This document shows, in pieces, positions 33,309-41,435 of a stretch of DNA of 41,435 nucleotides. The notes under the pieces were generated by a model. That model saw nothing but the letters and a program-made list of their open reading frames with translations, was not told the origin of the DNA and searched no databases. Within the stretch, counting starts at the first letter, position 1; each line of letters opens with the position of its first letter. A program made the translations under genes and the position numbers. Source of the DNA: an uncultured Pseudomonadota bacterium (lineage in GTDB: Bacteria > Pseudomonadota > Gammaproteobacteria > Steroidobacterales > Steroidobacteraceae); contig CAIKZZ010000024.1 in NCBI GenBank assembly GCA_903832085.1, positions 1 through 41,435 on the forward strand, read 5' to 3'.

Positions 33309-34016
33309 ATGAACGCGGTCGTAAAACCGTTGTATGAACTCGTCAAGAACCATGTGCTTGGGCGCATCAGGTCAGGCGAACTAAAACCCGGTGCGCGTGT
33401 TGAGTCCGAGTATGAGTTGGTGCGTGCACTCAAAGTCTCGCGGATGACCGCAAATCGGGCGTTGCGTGAGTTGGTGCAATCGGGTGTGCTTGCGCGCGTG
33501 CCTGGCAGCGGTACCTTTGTGGCGGATTTGCGCTCAGCCGCGCATCCTTTACAAATTCGTAACATTGCAGCTGAAATTCAAGGCCGCGGTCATGTGCATC
33601 GTGCGCGAGTGATGCTTAAAGAATTAGTCAAGTGTCCAGCGGAAATTGCTCGACTCTTAGGTCTTTCTGATGGCTTGGCATTTCATTCATTAATCGTTCA
33701 TCACGAGAATGAGGCGCCGTTGCAGGTCGAGGAACGTTTCGTCAATCCGTTCGTCGCGCCCGATTATATGTCGGTTGATTTTACGCGTACCACACCACAT
33801 GAGTACTTGATGGCGGTGGCTCCCTTGGAGCGAGTCGAGCATGTGGTGCGCGCTATGGCGCCGAACCCAACGGTTGCGAGCTTGCTGCAGCTGGAGTTGA
33901 GCGAGCCGGTACTGTTAATCGAACGCACGACGTGGAGTCAGGAGCTACCGGCATCTTTTGCTTGTCTTTATCACGCCGGCAGCCGCTTTGAGCTGCGTGG
34001 TGTATTTTCAATCTGA
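33309..34016 (+). CDS. hutC: histidine utilisation repressor (GntR family)
   Basis: Represses the hut genes and is released by urocanate in known cases. The N-terminal winged helix ([50 protein letters not shown]) is followed by a UTRA ligand domain ([61 protein letters not shown]) typical of the HutC subfamily. The 235 residues match. It sits between hutF and hutU in the same direction, so it would control its own expression through the operator at 31915. Confidence 0.94.
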   Translation: MNAVVKPLYELVKNHVLGRIRSGELKPGARVESEYELVRALKVSRMTANRALRELVQSGVLARVPGSGTFVADLRSAAHPLQIRNIAAEIQGRGHVHRARVMLKELVKCPAEIARLLGLSDGLAFHSLIVHHENEAPLQVEERFVNPFVAPDYMSVDFTRTTPHEYLMAVAPLERVEHVVRAMAPNPTVASLLQLELSEPVLLIERTTWSQELPASFACLYHAGSRFELRGVFSI

Positions 34017-34021
34017 GTCCA

Positions 34022-35722
34022 ATGTCAAAGAGTAAGGCTATGAGCAACATCAATCTGAATCTCAAAGATCCATCGCGCGTGATTCGTGCAGCGATCGGTA
34101 CACAGTTAACTGCAAAGAGTTGGCAGACGGAAGCGGCATTGCGCATGTTATGCAATAACCTTGACCCTGCTGTGGCGGAGCGGCCCGATGAACTCGTGGT
34201 TTATGGTGGTATCGGACGCGCAGCGCGCAACTGGGAATGCTTTGATGCCATTGTCAAAGCCTTAACAGTGCTGGGTGATGATGAGACACTGTTGATTCAA
34301 TCTGGAAAGCCGGTGGGGGTGTTTCGTACCCACGCCGATGCGCCAAGGGTACTGCTCGCCAATTCAAACCTCGTCCCTCATTGGGCAACTTGGGCGCACT
34401 TTAATGAACTCGATCGGCGTGGGCTGATGATGTACGGTCAGATGACTGCAGGCTCTTGGATCTACATCGGTAGCCAAGGCATCGTGCAGGGAACTTATGA
34501 GACCTTCGTTGAGATGGGTCGTCGGCATTATGGCGGCGATTTGACCGGGCGATGGATCTTGACTGCGGGCTTAGGCGGTATGGGTGGAGCCCAGACCTTG
34601 GCTGCCACCATGGCAGGCGCCTGTATTTTAGCAATTGAGTGCGACAAAACGCGCATCGCGAAACGCATCGAGACGGGTTATGTCGATGAGGAGGCCGATT
34701 CCTTGGATGATGCGATGCATCGCATCAAGCTCGCCATTCAAAAAGGAGTCGCGCGTTCGATTGCGCTGTGTGGCAATGCGGCCGAAGTCTTGCCTGAGTT
34801 GCTGCGTCGTGGGATTAAACCAGATGCGCTCACCGATCAAACCTCGGCTCATGACCCGGGAAATGGCTATCTGCCGGCAGGTTGGACGGTGGATGAGTGG
34901 CAGCGAGCGCGCACTGCAGATCCTGAATCGGTCGTGCGCGCAGCGCGTGCCTCGATGGCCGCGCATGTACGCGCGATGCTTGAGTTTCAGCGCCTAGGGG
35001 TGCCGACCTTTGATTACGGCAACAATATCCGTCAAGTCGCGTTCGAAGAAGGCGTGACCGATGCCTTCGAGTTTCCGGGGTTTGTGCCAGCTTATATACG
35101 GCCACTTTTTTGTCGTGGCATTGGTCCTTTCCGTTGGGTTGCTTTGTCGGGTGATCCTGAGGACATTCGGCGCACAGACGCCAAGGTGAAGGAGTTAATT
35201 CCTGATGACCCGCACTTGCATCGTTGGCTTGATATGGCGGGCGAGCGGATTCGGTTTCAGGGATTGCCTGCACGCATCTGTTGGGTGGGGTTGGGGCAGC
35301 GTCATCGTTTAGGGCTCGCCTTTAACGCCATGGTTAAAAGTGGTGAACTCAAGGCGCCCATCGTCATTGGTCGGGATCATTTGGATTCGGGTTCTGTGGC
35401 GAGCCCGAATCGCGAGACGGAGGCGATGCAGGACGGCTCGGATGCGGTGTCGGATTGGCCGTTGTTAAACGCGCTCCTAAATACCGCTGGTGGTGCGACA
35501 TGGGTGTCCTTGCACCACGGCGGTGGCGTCGGAATGGGGTTCTCGCAGCACTCCGGTGTCGTGATCGTGTGTGATGGCACCGATAGCGCGGCGCGGCGCA
35601 TCGAGCGCGTGCTGTGGAACGATCCTGCGACCGGCGTGATGCGCCATGCCGATGCCGGTTACGTGGAGGCGATTGAGTGCGCTAAGGAGCGTGGTCTTCA
35701 CTTGCCGATGGTGACCGGCTGA
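34022..35722 (+). CDS. hutU: urocanate hydratase
   Basis: Adds water to urocanate to give imidazolonepropionate, using NAD+ as an electrophile. The 566 residues show [56 protein letters not shown], the NAD-binding [89 protein letters not shown] and [19 protein letters not shown]. The first ATG (34022) is used; a second at 34040 (MSNINLNL) is possible. hutH, which normally supplies urocanate and often sits next to hutU, is absent from this window. Confidence 0.97.
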   Translation: MSKSKAMSNINLNLKDPSRVIRAAIGTQLTAKSWQTEAALRMLCNNLDPAVAERPDELVVYGGIGRAARNWECFDAIVKALTVLGDDETLLIQSGKPVGVFRTHADAPRVLLANSNLVPHWATWAHFNELDRRGLMMYGQMTAGSWIYIGSQGIVQGTYETFVEMGRRHYGGDLTGRWILTAGLGGMGGAQTLAATMAGACILAIECDKTRIAKRIETGYVDEEADSLDDAMHRIKLAIQKGVARSIALCGNAAEVLPELLRRGIKPDALTDQTSAHDPGNGYLPAGWTVDEWQRARTADPESVVRAARASMAAHVRAMLEFQRLGVPTFDYGNNIRQVAFEEGVTDAFEFPGFVPAYIRPLFCRGIGPFRWVALSGDPEDIRRTDAKVKELIPDDPHLHRWLDMAGERIRFQGLPARICWVGLGQRHRLGLAFNAMVKSGELKAPIVIGRDHLDSGSVASPNRETEAMQDGSDAVSDWPLLNALLNTAGGATWVSLHHGGGVGMGFSQHSGVVIVCDGTDSAARRIERVLWNDPATGVMRHADAGYVEAIECAKERGLHLPMVTG

Positions 35723-35761
35723 TATGTGTGCTTACCGCCTAATGATGGTGCATTTGCCGTG

Positions 35762-36556
35762 ATGTCCATGTCAGATGCAGTGTGCATATCCCATCAGGGT
35801 GTCTCGCCGCTGGTGATCAGCTTGCCGCATGTGGGTACGGAGCTTCCGGCGAAGATTGCGTCCCAATTGACGGCGCGGGCTCGCCAAGTGGAAGACACCG
35901 ACTGGCATGTGGATCAGCTGTATGCCTTTGCAAAAGATGCGGGCGCATCTTGGGTGGCGGCGCGTTATTCACGGTATGTGGTGGACTTAAATCGGCCGCC
36001 TGATAACGCCTCGCTCTACCCGGGTCAGGCAACCACAGGCTTGGTTCCCACCGAGAGCTTCGATGGGGAGAGCTTGTATGAGGGTCTGCTGCCTGATGCG
36101 CAGGAACTGCAAGCACGTCTGTCAGAGTATTGGGCTCCTTATCACGCGGCACTACAGAGGCACTTGGCTAATGCGGTTGCTCGTCACGGGTATGCCTTAC
36201 TACTCGATGGGCATTCAATACGCAGTCATGTGCCGCGCTTATTTGCAGGCCGGCTGCCTGATATCAATTTAGGCACCAATGATGGTGCATCCTGTTTACC
36301 GCATGTGATTGAGGCAGTCACGCGCGTGTTGCAGACACAGACCGCGTTTTCATTTGTACTAAATGGCCGGTTTAAGGGTGGCTACATTACGCGTCACTAT
36401 GGCAATCCTGAGGCTTCGGTGAGTGCGCTACAGATCGAACTCGCGCAGAGCAGTTACATGGATGAGGCAGGCACTGCATTTGAGCACGCCCGCGCACTGC
36501 CGCTGATTCACACGCTACAAAGTATTGTCTTCGCCATGCAAAGTGCGGCCCCATGA
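35762..36556 (+). CDS. hutG: N-formylglutamate deformylase
   Basis: Splits N-formylglutamate into formate and glutamate, last step of the HutF/HutG route. From ATG 35762 it has 264 residues: SPLVISLPHVGTELP, DTDWHVDQLYAFAKDAGASW, VAARYSRYVVDLNRPP, YPGQATTGLVPTESFDGESL, YALLLDGHSIRSHVPRLF, FSFVLNGRFKGGYITRHYG, and LQIELAQSSYMDE, all of the FGase family (PF05013). An ATG two codons on (35768) and a GTG at 35726 are other options. Its stop overlaps the next ATG (ATGA), tying it to the aminotransferase. Confidence 0.95.
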   Translation: MSMSDAVCISHQGVSPLVISLPHVGTELPAKIASQLTARARQVEDTDWHVDQLYAFAKDAGASWVAARYSRYVVDLNRPPDNASLYPGQATTGLVPTESFDGESLYEGLLPDAQELQARLSEYWAPYHAALQRHLANAVARHGYALLLDGHSIRSHVPRLFAGRLPDINLGTNDGASCLPHVIEAVTRVLQTQTAFSFVLNGRFKGGYITRHYGNPEASVSALQIELAQSSYMDEAGTAFEHARALPLIHTLQSIVFAMQSAAP

Positions 36557-37866
36557 GTATGGAACGCGATACCGTTTTGCATAGCTGGTGTGTGCAAGCC
36601 GAATGGGATGCGCCCACCATCGTTGGTGGTGAGGGGGCTTATTTTTTTGATGCCGCGGGCCAGCGCTATCTGGATATGAGTAGTCTTGCGGAGTGCATGA
36701 ATTTAGGTCACCAGCACCCTCGCGTGGTGCGCGCCATACAGGAGCAGGCACAGAAACTGTGCTTTGTGACCAACGCCTGGGGCGCTGAACCGCGCGCGAC
36801 CCTTGCGCAATTGCTCCTCGAGAAAAGTGGCTTTGAGGGCGGACGCGTCTTTTTTACACTAGGCGGCGCGGATGCGAACGAGCATGCAGTGAAATTCGCA
36901 CGACTCGCTAGTGGCAAGGGGCAGGGTCAGGTGATTACGCGCGAACGGTCCTATCACGGCGCCAGTTTCGCGACGATGGCATTATCCGGTGACTCACGCA
37001 CAGCCACGCAGGTAAAGCCTGCACAGTTTGGTGTGTTGCGGGTGAGCGCGCCGTATGCCTATCGATGCCCTTACGGCACGGCATCGGAGACTGAGTGCGG
37101 CGAGGCTGCAGTGAGGCACATTGAGCGCACAGTGGAGTCGGTGGGCGCAGGCGCGGTCGCTGGCGTTCTGATGGAAACGAATGCGGGGACCAACGGTATT
37201 GTCGCGCCACCTAATTATTGGCCTTTATTGCGCGGCCTAACCGAGCGGCACGGAATTTATTTAATCGCCGATGAAGTGATGAGCGGTTTTGGGCGCTGCG
37301 GCGAGTGGTTCGCGTGGCAGCGCTACGGCGATGCGGGTCGACCTGATCTGATGACCCTCGCCAAGGGGCTCACCGGGGCGCACGCGCCTTTAGGTGCCGT
37401 GGTAGTCAGCGCAGCCATCGCGGCGCGACTCGACAAACAGATGTTGTACACAGGGCTGACCTATTGTGGTCACCCCTTGTCCTGTGCGGCCGGCGTGGCC
37501 GCTGTGCGCGCATACGAGGATGAGTCGCTGATCGAGCGCTCCCGGGTATTGGGGCAGCAGTTGTTCGAGCAAGCGCGCGAACTACAGAGTCGCCATGCGG
37601 TCATTGGTGATGTGCGCGGTGGGGACGGGTTATTCGTGGTGGTTGAACTTGTGCGCGATCGTGCGACGCGTGAACCGTTGTCGCCATGGGCGAGTACACA
37701 CCCGGCGCTGCGCGCCTTGGTTGCAAAGGCGCTAACGCACGGCGTGTCCTTTGCCTGTAGGGGCAATCTACTCATTCTGGCGCCGCCACTTGTGATTGAG
37801 GAGCAGGCGCTCACGGATGCAGTGCACTTACTGGACCGCTTGCTGGCGAACGGGGTGTGGTCGTGA
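36553..37866 (+). CDS. class III aminotransferase (taurine/beta-alanine:pyruvate-like)
   Basis: PLP-dependent omega-aminotransferase, moving an amino group from a terminal amine to a keto acid. The 437 residues fit fold type I class III: AYFFDAAGQRYLDMSSLAEC, NLGHQHPRVVRAIQEQAQKL, FFTLGGADANEHAVKFARLA, RERSYHGASFATMALSGDSR, LIADEVMSGFGRCGEWFAWQ with the PLP Asp, and the PLP lysine in LMTLAKGLTGAHAPLGAVVV, then GLTYCGHPLSCAAGVAAVRA. The SYHG-GD and GLTY-GHPL parts resemble taurine:pyruvate aminotransferases, which also take beta-alanine. The exact substrate is open. It overlaps hutG by four bases and the next gene by four, so it belongs to the hut operon. Confidence 0.88.
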   Translation: MSMERDTVLHSWCVQAEWDAPTIVGGEGAYFFDAAGQRYLDMSSLAECMNLGHQHPRVVRAIQEQAQKLCFVTNAWGAEPRATLAQLLLEKSGFEGGRVFFTLGGADANEHAVKFARLASGKGQGQVITRERSYHGASFATMALSGDSRTATQVKPAQFGVLRVSAPYAYRCPYGTASETECGEAAVRHIERTVESVGAGAVAGVLMETNAGTNGIVAPPNYWPLLRGLTERHGIYLIADEVMSGFGRCGEWFAWQRYGDAGRPDLMTLAKGLTGAHAPLGAVVVSAAIAARLDKQMLYTGLTYCGHPLSCAAGVAAVRAYEDESLIERSRVLGQQLFEQARELQSRHAVIGDVRGGDGLFVVVELVRDRATREPLSPWASTHPALRALVAKALTHGVSFACRGNLLILAPPLVIEEQALTDAVHLLDRLLANGVWS

Positions 37867-39428
37867 GTTTTAAGCTGACGTACTCGACGATGTTCGACCC
37901 GCCGGAGAGTATGCACGTCGAGTTTGAACGTGCGCTTGGCGTGGTACGTGGGCGACTAGGCGCCGACCATCCGCTTTATATCAACGGCTTGAATGTTTGG
38001 GGTGCAGGTTTTATAGAGAAAACGAGTCCCATCCGACACGAGCTCATTGGACGTTTTTCGGCGGCGGGTCGCGCGGAGTTGGAGGCGGCCGTCACTGCTG
38101 CTGCTCGTGCGCACAGCGCATGGCGCGGCCTTGAGGTGAGCGCGCGTGTCGCGCTCATGCACCGCGTGGCGCAGCTGATCGAGGAGCGCGTCTATTTAAT
38201 TGCGGCAGCATTGTGTCTGGAGGTGGGTAAAAACCGTCTTGAGGCGCTCGCTGAGACCCAAGAGACGGCGGATTTTTTCAAAATTTACGCGGATGAGTTT
38301 CAAGCGAGTGGAGGCTTTGATCGGCCACTGCCGGATGATCCGTTGCCCAATGTGCGCTCACGCAATCGCAGCGTTTTGAAGTCCCATGGGGTCTGGGCCG
38401 TCGTTGCACCGTTTAACTTCCCACTCGCGCTCGCCGGTGGTCCGACAGCAGCTGCGCTTGTGACCGGCAACACCGTCGTTCTCAAAGGTGCGAGTGATGC
38501 GCCGTGGGCCACACGCTTGCTTGCCGACTGCATTGCTGATGCGGGTGTGCCACCGGGCGTCTTTAATCTGCTCTGGGGTCAAGGTAGTGAGGTGGGTGCG
38601 GCGCTGTGCCAGCATCCAAACATAGCCGGCCTTACTTTTACTGGCTCCTATGAGGTGGGCATGTCCTTGTGTCGGCACATGGTGTCGGGTGCCTACGTGC
38701 GTCCGTGCATTGCTGAAATGGGCGGCAAGAATGCCTGCATCGTGACCGAAAGTGCAGATCTCGATCAGGCCGTGCCCGGGATTATTCGGTCAGCCTTTGG
38801 TCTGGGTGGGCAAAAGTGCTCGGCGCTGTCGCGGCTGTATGTAGAGGCGTCCGTTATGGACAAACTCGCGCAGCGGTTAATTCAGGCGATGCAGGCGCTC
38901 GCGATTGGGGACCCCACGCAGCGACAGCACTGGCTGGGGCCGCTGATTTCGGAGCGTGCTGTGGCGAAGTACGAGAGCTTTATTCAACAGTTACATGCTG
39001 GTGGCGCACAGATTGTCAGCGGGGGTAGCCGTTTAGTCACTGGTGAACTGGCCAAGGGGTGCTATGTCGCGCCTACGCTTGCCGCCGCTGCAGCGACGCA
39101 CCCGCTCATGAGTGTGGAGATGTTTGCGCCCATCTTGATGATGAGCGCAGTACCTGATGTAGAACACGGTGTCGCACTTGCCAATGACACACCGTTAGGT
39201 TTAACGGCAGGAATCTATGGTAGCGCCAGCGACGTGGCTTACTTTTTAGAGCACATTGAAGCCGGAACCTTGTATGTCAATCGTCAGCTCGGAGCCACCA
39301 CAGGCGCTTGGCCTGGATATCAGGCATTCACTGGCTGGAAAGGTTCTGGTTCAACCAACAAAGGCATAGGCTCGTTTTATTATTTATCCCAGTACTTACG
39401 CGAGCAGTCACAAACGGTGATTGAGTGA
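37863..39428 (+). CDS. aldehyde dehydrogenase, P5C/glutamate-semialdehyde dehydrogenase-like
   Basis: NAD(P)-dependent aldehyde oxidation. From GTG 37863 the protein has 521 residues. It has VAPFNFPLALAGGPTAAALV and NTVVLKGASDAPWA (cofactor binding), LTFTGSYEVGMSLC, the general-base Glu in CIAEMGGKNACIV, and the catalytic Cys in GLGGQKCSALSRLYVE, then GTLYVNRQLGATTGAWPGYQ. The G-Q-K-C-S-A-x-S-R block and the C-terminal YYLSQYLREQSQT place it near the RocA/PutA P5C dehydrogenases, but the usual PFGG near the C-terminus reads AFTGWKGSGS, so the substrate may differ. The start overlaps the aminotransferase stop (GTGA); the pair most likely works in series, amine to aldehyde to acid. Confidence 0.88.
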   Translation: MSFKLTYSTMFDPPESMHVEFERALGVVRGRLGADHPLYINGLNVWGAGFIEKTSPIRHELIGRFSAAGRAELEAAVTAAARAHSAWRGLEVSARVALMHRVAQLIEERVYLIAAALCLEVGKNRLEALAETQETADFFKIYADEFQASGGFDRPLPDDPLPNVRSRNRSVLKSHGVWAVVAPFNFPLALAGGPTAAALVTGNTVVLKGASDAPWATRLLADCIADAGVPPGVFNLLWGQGSEVGAALCQHPNIAGLTFTGSYEVGMSLCRHMVSGAYVRPCIAEMGGKNACIVTESADLDQAVPGIIRSAFGLGGQKCSALSRLYVEASVMDKLAQRLIQAMQALAIGDPTQRQHWLGPLISERAVAKYESFIQQLHAGGAQIVSGGSRLVTGELAKGCYVAPTLAAAAATHPLMSVEMFAPILMMSAVPDVEHGVALANDTPLGLTAGIYGSASDVAYFLEHIEAGTLYVNRQLGATTGAWPGYQAFTGWKGSGSTNKGIGSFYYLSQYLREQSQTVIE

Positions 39429-39519
39429 ATAAGCGTGCTTCTGTCATGAGTTGTGCAAGGGTCAGGGTTGTGAGCCTCATATGACGTGCGCGGCTTAAAT
39501 AAAGGATGAGACACAGTCG

Positions 39520-40857
39520 ATGAAAACACCACATATAAAAACTGAGCTACCGGGGCCTGTAGCGCGACAGATGCTCGCGCGTGACGCTGAGTACGTGTCG
39601 CCCTCTTATCCACGGGATTATCCGTTTGTGATGTCGCACGGTCGTGGCGCGGAGGTGTGGGATGTGGATGGCAACCGATTTTTGGACTTTGCCGCGGGCA
39701 TCGCTGTTTGCAGTACAGGACATAGCCACCCGCGCGTTGTTGCGGCAGTGAAAGCCGCCGCTGACCAGTTTTTGCATATCTCCTCAGATTATTGGCACGA
39801 AGGTCAGATTCGACTGGCTGAGATGATGAACGCACTGGCGCCGATGAATGAACCCGTGATGAGTTTTTTTACGCAATCCGGTACCGAGAGTGTGGAGGGT
39901 GCTTTAAAGCTCGCGCGTTACGTGACTGGTCGGCCACGGTTCATTGGTTTCTTGGGTGGTTTTCATGGCCGTACCATGGGCTCGCTGTCGTTCACGTCCA
40001 GTAAATACACACAGCAAAAAGGATTTTTTCCAACGATGCCTGGCGTGACGCACGTCCCTTATCCAAACAACTATCGACCGATTTTTGCAGGTAGCGACCA
40101 AGGTGTGGCGGTGCTTAATTACATTGAGAACGTGCTATTTGCTAGCAACGTCCCTGCAAGTGAAGTCGCGGCCATTTTGATTGAGCCCATACAAGGCGAG
40201 GGCGGTTATGTAGTGCCCCCTGATGGCTTCCTTAAGGGGTTGCGTGCGCTGTGTGATCGGCACGGCATCTTGCTAATTTTTGATGAGGTGCAATCGGGAG
40301 TGGGTCGGACCGGTGCGATGTTCGCAGCGCAACACTGGGGTGTGGCTCCGGACATCATGTGTTTGGCGAAAGGCTTAGGCTCAGGGCTACCGATAGGCAT
40401 GGTGGTTGCCAAGAAGACAATCATGTCGCAGTGGGCCCGTGGCGCTCACGGGAATACCTATGGGGGTAATCCACTGTGCTGCGCGGCTGCCATTGCTACA
40501 TTGGAATTGGTGAGTGAGTCCTACCGCCAGAATGCGGCGAATGTGGGCGCTTACTTTTTGGATCAGCTTGCCGGCTTAGCTGCGCGTCACAGTGTCATTG
40601 GGCAGGTGCGCGGTAAGGGGTTGATGATAGGTTTGGAATTTGTGACCGACCCTGTGAGTCGGAAGCCTGCGCGCGCGCTATGCGACCGGCTGATTACACG
40701 CAGCTATCACAACGGGCTGATCTTGCTGTCGTGTGGCGTGAGTACGGTGCGCTTTATGCCGCCACTGATGATCACTCGAGCGGATGTAGACGAGGCGATT
40801 CATATACTGGAGTCGAGCTTAGTGGAAGAATTAGCGACTCCCGCAGCGCTCAGTTAA
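39520..40857 (+). CDS. class III aminotransferase (4-aminobutyrate/ornithine-like)
   Basis: A second omega-aminotransferase, 445 residues. Marks: VWDVDGNRFLDFAAGIAVCS, TGHSHPRVVAAVKAAADQFL, FFTQSGTESVEGALKLARYV, GFLGGFHGRTMGSLSFTSSK, AAILIEPIQGEGGYVVPPDG, LLIFDEVQSGVGRTGAMFAA, the PLP lysine in IMCLAKGLGSGLPIGMVVAK and HGNTYGGNPLCCAAAIATL. It resembles the broad group of GABA, ornithine and acetylornithine aminotransferases and only distantly the taurine-like one upstream. An AAAGGATGAG lies upstream of the ATG, and 91 bases separate it from the dehydrogenase, so it may have its own promoter or be the last gene of the operon. Confidence 0.88.
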   Translation: MKTPHIKTELPGPVARQMLARDAEYVSPSYPRDYPFVMSHGRGAEVWDVDGNRFLDFAAGIAVCSTGHSHPRVVAAVKAAADQFLHISSDYWHEGQIRLAEMMNALAPMNEPVMSFFTQSGTESVEGALKLARYVTGRPRFIGFLGGFHGRTMGSLSFTSSKYTQQKGFFPTMPGVTHVPYPNNYRPIFAGSDQGVAVLNYIENVLFASNVPASEVAAILIEPIQGEGGYVVPPDGFLKGLRALCDRHGILLIFDEVQSGVGRTGAMFAAQHWGVAPDIMCLAKGLGSGLPIGMVVAKKTIMSQWARGAHGNTYGGNPLCCAAAIATLELVSESYRQNAANVGAYFLDQLAGLAARHSVIGQVRGKGLMIGLEFVTDPVSRKPARALCDRLITRSYHNGLILLSCGVSTVRFMPPLMITRADVDEAIHILESSLVEELATPAALS

Positions 40858-40871
40858 GCAGGTATTTCTTC

Positions 40872-41435
40872 ATGGAAATCTCCCTGCCGGTGTCGCCGTC
40901 CGCCGAGCGCAATAAAGGACCCATACTGGACGTGCTGCAGCGCGTGTTGCCCGCCCGTGGCCTTGTGCTTGAAGTGGCCTCTGGCACTGGCCAACACATC
41001 GTACACTTTGCGCAAGCCATGCCCCAGTGCACATGGCAGCCCACCGATGTGGATCCGGCGCGGATGGATGTTTTACGCGCACGAATTGCTGATGCTCGGT
41101 GTCTTAATGTGCGGGCGCCGCTGTGTTTGGATGTGCACGCAGTGCCTTGGAATCTGCAGATGGCGGCGCCGCCTGTTGCCGTCCTTGCTATAAATATGAT
41201 TCACATTGCGCCATGGTCGGCCACACGCGCTTTTTTTGTGGGCGCGAGTCACTGTATGGCGGCCCAGACGGGGAGCATCGCGTTGCTCTATGGTCCTTAT
41301 CAAGTCGATGGAGCGCCCATGGGTGAGTCAAACGCCGCATTTGACCTACGCCTTCGAGCAGAAAATCCGACTTATGGGGTACGTGATTTGAGGGAGGTGA
41401 GCGCCATTGCTGCAGAGTATGGGTTCTCAGACCCA
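40872..41435 (+). CDS. DUF938 SAM-dependent methyltransferase-like protein (cut by window end)
   Basis: An open frame of 188 codons from ATG 40872 to the window edge. The sequence APSAERN-like start (SPSAERNKGPILDVLQRVLP), LVLEVASGTGQHIVHFAQAM, WQPTDVDPARMDVLRA, NMIHIAPWSATRAFFVGASH, LYGPYQVDGAPMGESNAAFD, LRAENPTYGVRDLREVSAIA matches the DUF938 family closely. It has a Rossmann-type SAM motif (E-V-A-S-G-T-G). Its substrate is unknown. Only about 20 residues at the C-terminus should be missing. It lies 14 bases after the second aminotransferase. Confidence 0.93.
   Translation, partial: MEISLPVSPSAERNKGPILDVLQRVLPARGLVLEVASGTGQHIVHFAQAMPQCTWQPTDVDPARMDVLRARIADARCLNVRAPLCLDVHAVPWNLQMAAPPVAVLAINMIHIAPWSATRAFFVGASHCMAAQTGSIALLYGPYQVDGAPMGESNAAFDLRLRAENPTYGVRDLREVSAIAAEYGFSDP

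Overview
The window is a piece of a gammaproteobacterial chromosome. The evidence is the conserved order queG-nnr-tsaE-amiB-mutL-miaA-hfq-hflX-hflK-hflC-DUF2065-purA, then tRNA-Leu-rnr-rlmB and rpsF-rpsR-DUF2232-rplI-dnaB. This order is known from Escherichia coli and its relatives. The DUF2232 gene between rpsR and rplI, the absence of priB, and the two-step HutF/HutG histidine route point away from enterics, towards a Pseudomonas/Xanthomonas/Nevskia-like lineage. I cannot name the genus. Most genes look GC-rich, with frequent TTG and GTG starts.

Bases 1-3894 are an accessory block next to the 3' end of a tRNA-Glu gene. It holds the start of an IS3-type transposase gene cut by the window edge, two remnants of tyrosine-integrase 3' ends (one frameshifted), five small secreted or lipoprotein genes, one membrane-anchored gene broken by an in-frame TAA, and about 800 bases without a convincing gene but with short tandem repeats beside the tRNA. 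This looks like a decayed integrative element.

Bases 3895-28344 are housekeeping: tRNA-Glu, pcnB (with no standard start codon), folK, a deoxynucleoside kinase, queG, the NAD(P)HX repair enzyme nnr, tsaE, a cell-wall amidase, mutL, miaA, hfq, hflX, the HflKC protease-modulating complex, purA, a small lipoprotein, tRNA-Leu, rnr, rlmB, the S6/S18/L9 ribosomal protein operon, the replicative helicase dnaB and a RluF-type pseudouridine synthase.

Bases 28352-41435 are catabolic. A secreted DmpA/P1-family peptidase converges on ltaE. Then comes a histidine-utilisation cluster with two divergent arms around a perfect 14-bp palindrome, the likely HutC operator. The left arm is hutI-ltaE. The right arm is hutF-hutC-hutU-hutG, followed with 4-base stop/start overlaps by a class III aminotransferase and a P5C-dehydrogenase-like enzyme, and then a second class III aminotransferase. 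hutH is not in the window. The window ends inside a DUF938 methyltransferase gene. The coupling of hut genes to an omega-aminotransferase/aldehyde-dehydrogenase pair, near a possible beta-aminopeptidase, is the most interesting lead. It could be a route for beta-alanyl-histidine peptides, but this is inference.
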